A stretch of DNA of 64,000 nt. Source: Paenibacillus pabuli NBRC 13638. GTDB lineage: Bacteria > Bacillota > Bacilli > Paenibacillales > Paenibacillaceae. Position numbers and translations under genes: made by a program. Every line of letters begins with the position of its first letter. Position 1 is the stretch's first letter. Shown here in pieces: positions 53,518-61,054 of the stretch. Below the pieces are notes generated by a model, which searched no databases, was not told the DNA's origin, and saw nothing but the letters and a program-made list of their open reading frames with translations. Location: NCBI RefSeq assembly GCF_001514495.1, contig NZ_BCNM01000004.1, positions 186,001 through 250,000 of the forward strand. The letters run 5' to 3'.

Positions 53518-54399
53518 ATGGGCAAAATCAGCATCGGATTGATCCAGGCTTCACACGAGGTTGAAGGCTCTGCCCCAGTTGAAGTGCATAAGGAGGCCGC
53601 TATTCAGAAACACATTGCGCTGGTGCGTGAAGCAGCTGCCAGGGGAGCCCAGATTATTGGATTGCAGGAAGTGTTCTACGGACCTTACTTTTGCACGGAG
53701 CAGAATCCCAAGTGGTATGCATCTGCCGAGAAGGTGCCGGATGGACCCACGACCAGGCGTTTTCAGGAGCTGGCGAAGGAGCTCGGCGTGGTGATCATTT
53801 TGCCTGTATACGAGCTGGAAGGGATCGCTTCGTATTACAATACGGCTGCTGTTATTGATGCGGACGGCTCCTACCTGGGGAAATACCGTAAACATCATAT
53901 TCCGCATGTGGAAGCAGGCGAAGGCACGAATGGGTTCTGGGAAAAATATTATTTCAGACCCGGCAACCTGGGGTACCCGGTTTTTGATACAGCCTACGCC
54001 AGAGTGGGTGTGTACATCTGTTATGATCGCCATTTCCCGGAAGGAGCACGACTTCTTGGGCTGGCGGGTGCGGAGATTGTATTCAACCCTTCAGCAACGG
54101 TAGCCGGAACATCGGAATATCTGTGGAAGCTGGAGCAGCCTGCCCATGCGGTAGCTAATGGCTATTATGTTGCTGCTATCAACCGAGTGGGAGTGGAATC
54201 GCCATGGAATATGGGTGAATTTTATGGTCAGTCGTATCTGGTGGACCCGCGAGGCAGCATGGTTGCCATGGGCAGCAGGGATCAGGATGAGGTTATCATT
54301 GGCGAGATGGATACGGAATTGATTCGGGAAGTGCGCAATGTATGGCAATTTTACCGCGATCGACGGCCCGAGACCTACGAACATCTCGTTAACCTGTAG
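53518..54399 (+). CDS. Nitrilase-superfamily amidohydrolase, probable beta-ureidopropionase
   Basis: A 293-residue carbon-nitrogen hydrolase. The triad is Glu51 (GLQEVFYGPYF), Lys125 (KYRKHHIPH) and Cys168 (VYICYDRHFPE). It resembles N-carbamoylputrescine amidases and beta-ureidopropionases. In a pyrimidine operon it should hydrolyse N-carbamoyl-beta-alanine. AGGAGGGG lies before the ATG. Having both this and the unrelated M20 enzyme suggests either two substrates or redundancy. Confidence 0.87.
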   Translation: MGKISIGLIQASHEVEGSAPVEVHKEAAIQKHIALVREAAARGAQIIGLQEVFYGPYFCTEQNPKWYASAEKVPDGPTTRRFQELAKELGVVIILPVYELEGIASYYNTAAVIDADGSYLGKYRKHHIPHVEAGEGTNGFWEKYYFRPGNLGYPVFDTAYARVGVYICYDRHFPEGARLLGLAGAEIVFNPSATVAGTSEYLWKLEQPAHAVANGYYVAAINRVGVESPWNMGEFYGQSYLVDPRGSMVAMGSRDQDEVIIGEMDTELIREVRNVWQFYRDRRPETYEHLVNL

Positions 54400-54414
54400 C
54401 AGAGGACGGGAGTC

Positions 54415-54465
54415 GAAAAATCTGGAGATAACAGCGATTAAACGGAAGATGGTCCTGCCATCGCA
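54415..54465 (+). repeat. Dispersed intergenic repeat, partial copy C
   Basis: AAAAATCTGGAGATAACAGC followed by GAT and GGAAGATGGTCCTGCCATCG corresponds to the right half of copy A (25966-26010). The left hairpin arm is missing. Confidence 0.7.
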
Positions 54466-54553
54466 GCCCCGGTATCAAATCAGTCGTTCAGCTTTATGCG
54501 GCGGCGAAAGGGATAACAGAGATAGATCAACCTTATGGAGGTGCATGATATTG

Positions 54554-55921
54554 ATGAACAGCGCAGGAGCAACGTTGTCCGATTACGGATGGGAAAGTCG
54601 TTTTGCCGAAATGAAACCTGCAATGACAGGCAAGGAAGCGATGGAGGAATCGAACCGATGTCTGTACTGTTATGATGCACCCTGTATCAAGGCGTGTCCA
54701 ACCGACATCAATATTCCTTCGTTTATCCGAAAAATCTCAACAGGTCACCTCAAAGGCTCGGCTCGGACCATTATGGAGGCTAACCCGGTAGGGGCCAGTT
54801 GTGCACGGGTCTGTCCGACAGAGGAACTGTGTGAAGGCGCTTGTGTACTGAATGAGTCATCCAAGCCGATTCGGATCGGAGATTTGCAGCGATATGCAAC
54901 CGATTGGGCCCGAACGAAGAACGAGCCGTTATTCCAGGCAGCGCCTGCCAACGGAAGAAGCGTTGCCGTTGTAGGCGCAGGGCCTGCGGGATTGTCCGCG
55001 GCAAGAGAGCTGGGTCGTGCAGGCTACGAGGTAACGATCTATGAAGCCAAAGCGAAAGGCGGGGGCCTCAATACGTATGGTATTGTGTCGTTTCGGCTGC
55101 CGGAATCGGTAGCTTTGTGGGAAGTCGAACAGGTGCAGGCATTGGGTGTGCAGATTCGCTATGGTGTACGCATTGGTGTGGATGTATCTGCTGAGGAACT
55201 ATTGGAGCAGCACGAAGCCGTCATTCTGGCCTGCGGAATGGGCGCTGTTCCGATGCTTGGCATTGAGGGAGAGACGCTGGAAGGTGTCTATGATGCCATT
55301 GAGCTGGTGGAATCCACGAAGCAGGGTGTGCCTCCAGCCCTGAACGGTCTGAAAGTTGCCATTATTGGTGCAGGCAATACGGCGGTGGATGCAGCGACCT
55401 GTTCGGTGCGCCTGGGGGCCGAGCGTGTACAGATGCTTTATCGACGCGGGGAGAGCCAGATGACCGCTTATGCTTTTGAATATACATTTGCGAAGCAGGA
55501 AGGCGTGGAGTTTCGCTGGTTTACCATGCCCAAGCGCATTATTGGAGAGGAGAATGGGCGAGTTCAGGCTATAGAGTGTGTGAAGATGAAGCTGGTAACT
55601 CCACCTGGAGGTGGCAAGGCTCTGCCTGTGCCGATTGAGGGATCGGAGTTCATGCTCGAATGTGATAGCGTTGTTCGAGCCATTGGACAGAGCCGTTTGC
55701 TGCCTTTAATCGAGGCATTTGGCCTGCGTCATCACTGGGGCGTTGTTGAGGTGGAACCACAGACGTACCGCACCTCCCATCCACAGATCTTTGCGGCAGG
55801 GGATGTTATCTTCGGACAGGGGCAGGGCGAAGCGATGGTGGTCTCTGCAGCACAGCAAGGCAAGCTGGCGGCTGCATCGGTGATGAAGGCATTACCCGGA
55901 CAGGTGGAAGAGACGGCATAA
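54554..55921 (+). CDS. preT: Dihydropyrimidine dehydrogenase, NAD(P)H-oxidising subunit (PreT-like)
   Basis: A protein of about 456 residues of the GltD/PreT type, passing electrons from NAD(P)H to the catalytic subunit PreA. The N-terminus holds two Cys clusters for 4Fe-4S centres (CLYCYDAPCIKACP and CARVCPTEELCEGAC). FAD binding is at VAVVGAGPAGLSAARELG and NAD(P) binding at VAIIGAGNTAVDAAT. The open frame reaches back to 54338 across the previous gene. GGAGG at 54537 is 12 bases from the ATG at 54554, 9 from a TTG at 54551, and only 3 from the ATG at 54545. Confidence 0.9.
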   Translation: MNSAGATLSDYGWESRFAEMKPAMTGKEAMEESNRCLYCYDAPCIKACPTDINIPSFIRKISTGHLKGSARTIMEANPVGASCARVCPTEELCEGACVLNESSKPIRIGDLQRYATDWARTKNEPLFQAAPANGRSVAVVGAGPAGLSAARELGRAGYEVTIYEAKAKGGGLNTYGIVSFRLPESVALWEVEQVQALGVQIRYGVRIGVDVSAEELLEQHEAVILACGMGAVPMLGIEGETLEGVYDAIELVESTKQGVPPALNGLKVAIIGAGNTAVDAATCSVRLGAERVQMLYRRGESQMTAYAFEYTFAKQEGVEFRWFTMPKRIIGEENGRVQAIECVKMKLVTPPGGGKALPVPIEGSEFMLECDSVVRAIGQSRLLPLIEAFGLRHHWGVVEVEPQTYRTSHPQIFAAGDVIFGQGQGEAMVVSAAQQGKLAAASVMKALPGQVEETA

Positions 55922-56059
55922 GGATAAGAGAGCCGAGAAGAATGCGGCAGAGAAGGGAGCAGTGATCGGGTAGTGGCAAAAAGTATGAAATAACGAAAGT
56001 GTAACTTGTGAGATTAAATAAACACCATTGTGGGTTCAAACCACCAAGGAGGGATCGTA

Positions 56060-57355
56060 ATGGCTGACTTATCCATTAATCTGGCAGGTATTCGATCACC
56101 CAATCCATTCTGGCTGGCCTCTGCGCCGCCGACCAATACCGGATACCAGGTCCAGCGGGCCTTTGAGGCAGGCTGGGGCGGTGCCGTCTGGAAGACGTTG
56201 GGTGAACCGATCATCAATACCTCCTCGCGTTTTGCAGCTGTTCATTTTGGCGGGCAGCGCGTCGTGGGTTTTAACAATATTGAGTTAATATCCGACCGTC
56301 CGCTGGAGGTGAACCTGCGCGAAATTGCCGAAACCAAGAGGCGTTTCCCGGATCGGGCCGTGGTTGCTTCGCTCATGGTGGAACCGAAACGCGAGAAGTG
56401 GCATGAGATTGTGAGGAAAGTCGAAGCTGTCGGCGTAGACGGGCTGGAGCTGAACTTTGGTTGTCCGCACGGCATGGCCGAGCGTGGCATGGGGGCTGCG
56501 TCTGGTCAGCAGCCGGATCTGGTTGAATTACAGACGATGTGGGTGAAGGAAGTGGCGACCACACCTGTCATTGTGAAACTTACGCCAAACATCACGGATA
56601 TTACGGCGACTGCCCGGGCGGCTGTGCGTGGCGGTGCAGATGCGATTTCCCTGATCAATACGATTAACTCCCTGGCGGGTGTGGATCTTGATTCCTGGAA
56701 TACTGTGCCGCATGTGGGCGGCAAGGGCGCGCATGGCGGGTATTGCGGTCCGGCTGTGAAGCCGATTGCGCTGAATATGGTTGCGGAGTGTGCGCGCAAT
56801 CCGGAAGTTGGTGTGCCGATCTCCGGGATTGGAGGCATATCTGATTGGCGGGATACCGCAGAATTTTTACTTATGGGCGCGACGGGGGTTCAGGTATGTA
56901 CCGCAGCGATGCATCATGGCTTTCGTATCGTGGAGGACATGATCGATGGCCTGAACGATTATCTGGAGGAGAAAGGTCTGCGCAGTGTAAACGAATTGAT
57001 TGGTCAGACGGTTCCGCGTTATTCGGATTGGGGCAATCTTGATCTGAATTACAAAGTGGTAGCCCGCATCAACCGCGATGTCTGCATCAATTGCAACAAA
57101 TGCCATATCGCCTGTGAAGACACCTCGCATCAATGTATCGATATGTTGTCTGACCCCTCTGGCTCTTATTTGGAGGTCGTTGAGGAAGATTGCGTCGGAT
57201 GTAACCTGTGCTCGATTGTCTGTCCGGTGGACGGCGCAATTGAGATGGTAGAAATCGCACATGAACAGGAACCGTTAACCTGGAATGACCGTCAGTCTGC
57301 GATTGCCCTGCTGCAATCGGCCAGAGATCAATCCACCAAGGAGGCGATATCATGA
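56060..57355 (+). CDS. preA: Dihydropyrimidine dehydrogenase, catalytic subunit (PreA-like)
   Basis: A 432-residue protein. Residues 1-310 are an FMN-binding dihydroorotate-dehydrogenase-like barrel (SPNPFWLASAPPTNTGYQ, ELNFGCPHGMAERGMG, VKLTPNITDITATA, GIGGISDWRDTAEFLLMGA). The C-terminus has two 4Fe-4S motifs (CINCNKCHIAC and CVGCNLCSIVC). It reduces uracil and thymine to the dihydro forms. At the spot of the mammalian catalytic Cys (GLACGQ) it has Ser (GAASGQ). AAGGAGG fixes the ATG at 56060 rather than 56030. It overlaps the dihydropyrimidinase start by four bases. Confidence 0.9.
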   Translation: MADLSINLAGIRSPNPFWLASAPPTNTGYQVQRAFEAGWGGAVWKTLGEPIINTSSRFAAVHFGGQRVVGFNNIELISDRPLEVNLREIAETKRRFPDRAVVASLMVEPKREKWHEIVRKVEAVGVDGLELNFGCPHGMAERGMGAASGQQPDLVELQTMWVKEVATTPVIVKLTPNITDITATARAAVRGGADAISLINTINSLAGVDLDSWNTVPHVGGKGAHGGYCGPAVKPIALNMVAECARNPEVGVPISGIGGISDWRDTAEFLLMGATGVQVCTAAMHHGFRIVEDMIDGLNDYLEEKGLRSVNELIGQTVPRYSDWGNLDLNYKVVARINRDVCINCNKCHIACEDTSHQCIDMLSDPSGSYLEVVEEDCVGCNLCSIVCPVDGAIEMVEIAHEQEPLTWNDRQSAIALLQSARDQSTKEAIS

Positions 57356-58791
57356 GTACCCGTAAATGGATTCGTAATGGAATGTTGGTCACGGCGTCGG
57401 ACACGTTTGAAGCTGATGTATTCATTGAAAACGGCAAGATCGTGCAGATTGGCATGGGAATTGTGCCGGATGAACGAACGGAAATTATAGATGCGTCCGG
57501 CTGTTATGTCATCCCTGGCGGAATTGATCCGCACACGCATCTGGATATGCCATTTGGCGGAACGGTGACGGCGGATGATTTTGCAACGGGAACCGCAGCT
57601 GCTGCCTTCGGCGGCACAACGACGGTCATTGATTTCTGTTTGACGCAAAAAGGCCGACCTTTGCTGGAATCCCTTCAGGAATGGCATGCCAAAGCCGAGG
57701 GCAAAGCCGCCATTGATTACGGGTTTCACTTGATGATAGGCGAGATGAATGATCAGGTGCTGGAGGAACTGCCACAGATCATTGAAGAAGAGGGTGTGTC
57801 TTCCTTTAAGGTGTTCATGGCTTATAAAAATCAGTTCCAGGCCGATGACGGCATTCTCTTTCAGACGCTGCAAAAGGCCAAAGAGTATGGTGCACTCGTC
57901 ATGGTGCACGCCGAGAATGGCGATGTTATCGATCTGCTGGTCCAGCAGGCGCTGGCGGATGGAAGAACAGAGCCGATCCACCATGCACTTACCCGGCCGT
58001 CCATGCTGGAGGGCGAGGCTACAGGGCGTGCGGCCCGATTGACGGCACTTGCCGATTCACAGTTATATGTCGTGCACGTCACCTGTGCTGAAGCTGTGGA
58101 GCAGATCGCATGTATGCGAGACATGGGCTATCGAATCTGGGGCGAGACCTGTCCGCAGTACTTAACCCTGGATCAATCGAAGATGGATCAACCGGATTTT
58201 GAAGGCGCAAAGTATGTCTGGTCCCCGCCGCTGCGTTAAACCTCTCATCAGGAAGTGCTGTGGAATGCACTCAAGAACGGGCAGCTGCAGACGATTGGCT
58301 CCGACCATTGTTCGTTTAACTTCAAGGGACAGAAGGACCTGGGACGGGATGATTTTAGCAAAATTCCAAATGGCGGGCCTGTCATTGAGGATCGGCTCAG
58401 CATTTTGTATTCCGAAGGGGTAGTGAAGGGACGGATTTCACTTAATCAATGGGTGGATCTATGCTCTACACGAGCAAGCAAGCTATTTGGTTTATTTCCG
58501 CAGAAAGGCACCCTTGCTGTGGGGACAGACGCGGATATCGTCGTTTTTGACCCATCCATCTCAAGGGTGATCTCGGCGGAAACCCACCATATGAATGTAG
58601 ATTATAGCGCTTTTGAAGGCATGCAGGTTCAGGGGTGTCCGGTGACGGTGCTTTGCCGCGGGGAATACGTGATTCGGGACCGACAGTTTGCCGGAGCAGC
58701 AGGGGTCGGTCAATATGTGAAGCGTAACAAATATGATGCCGGTCCACCACTACCTGCAAGACAGCCTGTGACGACAGTGAAGGGAGGGTGA
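57352..58791 (+). pseudogene. Dihydropyrimidinase (D-hydantoinase family) interrupted by an in-frame TAA
   Basis: Read through, this is a normal 479-residue cyclic amidohydrolase that opens dihydrouracil to N-carbamoyl-beta-alanine. It shows the metal-binding DPHTHLDMPFGG, the carbamylated Lys in SSFKVFMAYK, MVHAENGD and YVVHVTCAEA. At 58237-58239 the codon after SPPLR is TAA, where relatives usually have an acidic residue followed by HQEVLWNAL. The same frame then continues with HQEVLWNALKNG, GSDHC (metal-ligand Asp) and a normal C-terminus. The first 295 residues alone lack that Asp and should be inactive. No good restart site follows. The rest of the operon is intact, so this is a recent mutation, a sequencing error, or read-through. 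Confidence 0.85.
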
Positions 58792-58796
58792 AGCGG

Positions 58797-59024
58797 ATGT
58801 CTGACCATGAGGTGTTTGAGGCGGAAAAGATGGAGATCGAACGAATGGTGGCCCAGGGATATCGCATCTATGCTGTTCGGGAACATCTGGAGGGTGCTCA
58901 CGTGATATGGGGGCACCCCGATCTTCCCGAAGAGAAGCAGGAGCAATACGTGGGTACGGCGTCCGGGAGGAAGTGGTTTAGTCATATCCTGATCAGGCAG
59001 CTTCAGGAGCAAAGAGGGGCGTAG
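58797..59024 (+). CDS. Small conserved-looking protein at the end of the pyrimidine operon
   Basis: A 75-residue hydrophilic, acidic, helical protein (HEVFEAEKMEIERMVAQGYRI, WFSHILIRQLQEQ). I do not recognise a family. GGGAGGG stands eight bases before the ATG at 58797; a GTG at 58788 is in frame but overlaps the preceding stop. Its tight placement after the dihydropyrimidinase gene, and 4 bases before the convergent PucR stop, indicate a genuine last cistron, perhaps a small regulator or enzyme partner. Confidence 0.65.
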   Translation: MSDHEVFEAEKMEIERMVAQGYRIYAVREHLEGAHVIWGHPDLPEEKQEQYVGTASGRKWFSHILIRQLQEQRGA

Positions 59025-59028
59025 AGGA

Positions 59029-60717
59029 TCAAGCGAGTGGTCCGTGAACATATTCATACGCATAGATGGCGAGCTCGATCGCCACGCGTTTCTCGGGGAG
59101 AGTATAATCCTCACCCAGGAGCATCTCAATTTTGTGCAATCTGTGATACAGCGTCTGACGAACGATAAACAAAGCTGTGGCGGTCTCCTGTTTGGAGCAG
59201 CATAGAATAAAATATTGTTTAAGCGTCCGCAATAACTGGCCGCCTTTATCGGCATCATAACGGATGACAGGTCCGAGATATTCCTCAATAAAATCATCCA
59301 GACTGCCGCTCTGCTTCATGCTGGCAATAATACGATAGCAGTGAAGATTGCTATAGAAGGGCTGCTGCATCACACCGATGTCCTTCTGAATGCGCAGGGT
59401 CTCCTTGGCTGCTTCAAGGCTGTCTTTCAGTCGTGATAGATCAGCGCAGCTGTGACCGATGCCGAACAGACCCGAGAAGAGGCGATGGGTCTGTTCCTGT
59501 TCGTGCTGCTGTAACTGTTCAATGCAGCGCCATATACTGCTTTTTCGCTGAGTTCCAGGCAGAGGGTCGAGAATAATCAGAATGATCTGGTGGTTTAGAA
59601 CCGTGCTATATAGGGAGAAGCCCTCGCGGGAGAACACGGAACGGGCAACGATATTGCGTTGAATCAACAGCTTCTGGAGCTTGAGACTGTCTGTATAGCT
59701 GGGATTGCTATCAAACAAAATGACGGTACCTTTTCCGGCAGCAAGCTGGGCGTTGGCAGCAGATACATATTCATGAATTTCCTTCGCGGAATGATGTCCA
59801 TTAAGCCAGTCAATGACCCACATATCTTCCTTGTAGCGTCGTTTTTCCTCCATGTATTTGGTACGCATCCAGTCCTGGGCAATGGCGGCTGCACAACGTT
59901 CCAGTGCCTGAATGATGAACTCATCCGAGGGTCTGTTAGGGGCTTCCGGTTCGTGGTCAGGCCGCTTGTCGAGCATCAGCACCAGATCGGCAAATGCATA
60001 ATCAAGGGCCTGAACAGGCAGGGTGAGCGCATCGGGTGAATGCATCGAAGGATTCGCCCGCGTCAAACGATCTCCCGCAGGATCTCCATCATCCGAATAA
60101 CCACGATGTATTAACCATTCCTGCCGACGAGTCTCCAATTGGTCTGGAGGGCAATAGGGGACGGCACTCGCTTCCCCGTCCAGTGGATATAGCGCTACAG
60201 GGTATCCTGTTGTTCGAGACAGTAGTCGGAGCAGTGGTTGTACACCATCTCCATTCAAAAGAAGTTGGTTGAACGAGGTGGTGAGGCTGTCGAGCTCAGC
60301 AAGCATACGCTGGTGGCTGCGAATCAGGGCGAAATGCAGGTCCTGTGTAATATCGATATAACGTACTTGTTCGTGGAACCAGATCAGCGGGAAATCCTCT
60401 TCTGCTGCAAGTTTCTTCAGGGGTCCAAGCTGGGACTTGGTGTGAGCCCCCAGTTCAATACAGAGTCCCGCAGCTCCGCGAGCAATCAGCTGGCGCAGGA
60501 AAGACAGCCCCCGCTTCTCATCATCCTGCCAGCCAATGCCGGTCGTCAGCACCAGTTCCCCGCCATTCAGCAAATTGCCTACTTCAGTAACCTCCATGAT
60601 ATGTACCCAACGTACATATCGTTCCAAAGCCCTTTCACTGGCGAGCACCTCAGCTTTACGGAACACCGGACGTTTCAGCATGTCTTTCATCTGAATATGA
60701 AGCGTTGTTTCCCCCAC
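59029..60717 (-). CDS. pucR: PucR-family transcriptional regulator
   Basis: A 562-residue regulator of the purine/pyrimidine catabolism type. The N-terminal PucR domain (about 10-130) includes YVRWVHIMEVTEVGNLLNGGELVLTTGIGW. A middle GGDEF-like/CdaR region follows (FGIGHSCADLSRLKDSLEAAKETLRI), and a C-terminal helix-turn-helix covers about 490-550 (LLRTLKQYFILCCSKQETATALFIVRQTLYHRLHKIE). It is convergent with the pyrimidine operon and almost touches it, so it is its likely controller. Start GTG 60717 has GGAAGG upstream; ATG codons at 60690 and 60681 are alternatives. The gene name is by family only. Confidence 0.85.
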   Translation of the reverse strand: MGETTLHIQMKDMLKRPVFRKAEVLASERALERYVRWVHIMEVTEVGNLLNGGELVLTTGIGWQDDEKRGLSFLRQLIARGAAGLCIELGAHTKSQLGPLKKLAAEEDFPLIWFHEQVRYIDITQDLHFALIRSHQRMLAELDSLTTSFNQLLLNGDGVQPLLRLLSRTTGYPVALYPLDGEASAVPYCPPDQLETRRQEWLIHRGYSDDGDPAGDRLTRANPSMHSPDALTLPVQALDYAFADLVLMLDKRPDHEPEAPNRPSDEFIIQALERCAAAIAQDWMRTKYMEEKRRYKEDMWVIDWLNGHHSAKEIHEYVSAANAQLAAGKGTVILFDSNPSYTDSLKLQKLLIQRNIVARSVFSREGFSLYSTVLNHQIILIILDPLPGTQRKSSIWRCIEQLQQHEQEQTHRLFSGLFGIGHSCADLSRLKDSLEAAKETLRIQKDIGVMQQPFYSNLHCYRIIASMKQSGSLDDFIEEYLGPVIRYDADKGGQLLRTLKQYFILCCSKQETATALFIVRQTLYHRLHKIEMLLGEDYTLPEKRVAIELAIYAYEYVHGPLA

Positions 60718-60954
60718 ACAACCACCGTCCTTCCCACAAATACATGCAGTTTTCCATACCCGCTTTGTCAGTCGGGCTTCTGAAGAGCGTTTGTTTTGAT
60801 TATAAGTCTGTTTACATCAGATGGGCTGAAATCTCACGTTCAATTGTTTTATTTCACAACAGAGGGACTTTATTTTGTGGATTTTCCCAACGTGGATTGC
60901 TTTTATGTAGTTTAAGATGACGTCATTGAGCTGGATAGGTACTGTGAGTAGAAC
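60718..60954. other. Intergenic stretch upstream of the PucR-type gene
   Basis: AT-rich region expected to hold the minus-strand promoter of the regulator. No clear operator, hairpin or frame was seen before the RND terminator begins. Confidence 0.4.
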
Positions 60955-61021
60955 AAAAAAATGCCCCTTGGTATGATATTGGAATTTTCAATCATTCCAA
61001 TATAAGCCAAGGAGCGAGGGG
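60955..61021 (-). terminator. Terminator of the RND transporter gene
   Basis: On the minus strand CCTTGG..ATATTGGAAT pairs with AATTCCAATAT..ACCAAGG, and GGCATTTTTTTG follows. This is the longest stem in the window. Confidence 0.92.
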
Positions 61022-61054
61022 TTAGATTATTTTCGTATACAGATCGATCTGTTC

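Noticed and set aside
55922..56030. Possible further copy of the dispersed repeat
   Set aside because: Similarity to partial copy D is too patchy to separate from chance.
58255..58791. Separate gene starting at GTG 58255 encoding the dihydropyrimidinase C-terminal part
   Set aside because: No suitably spaced ribosome binding site; it is the continuation of the same frame after the TAA.
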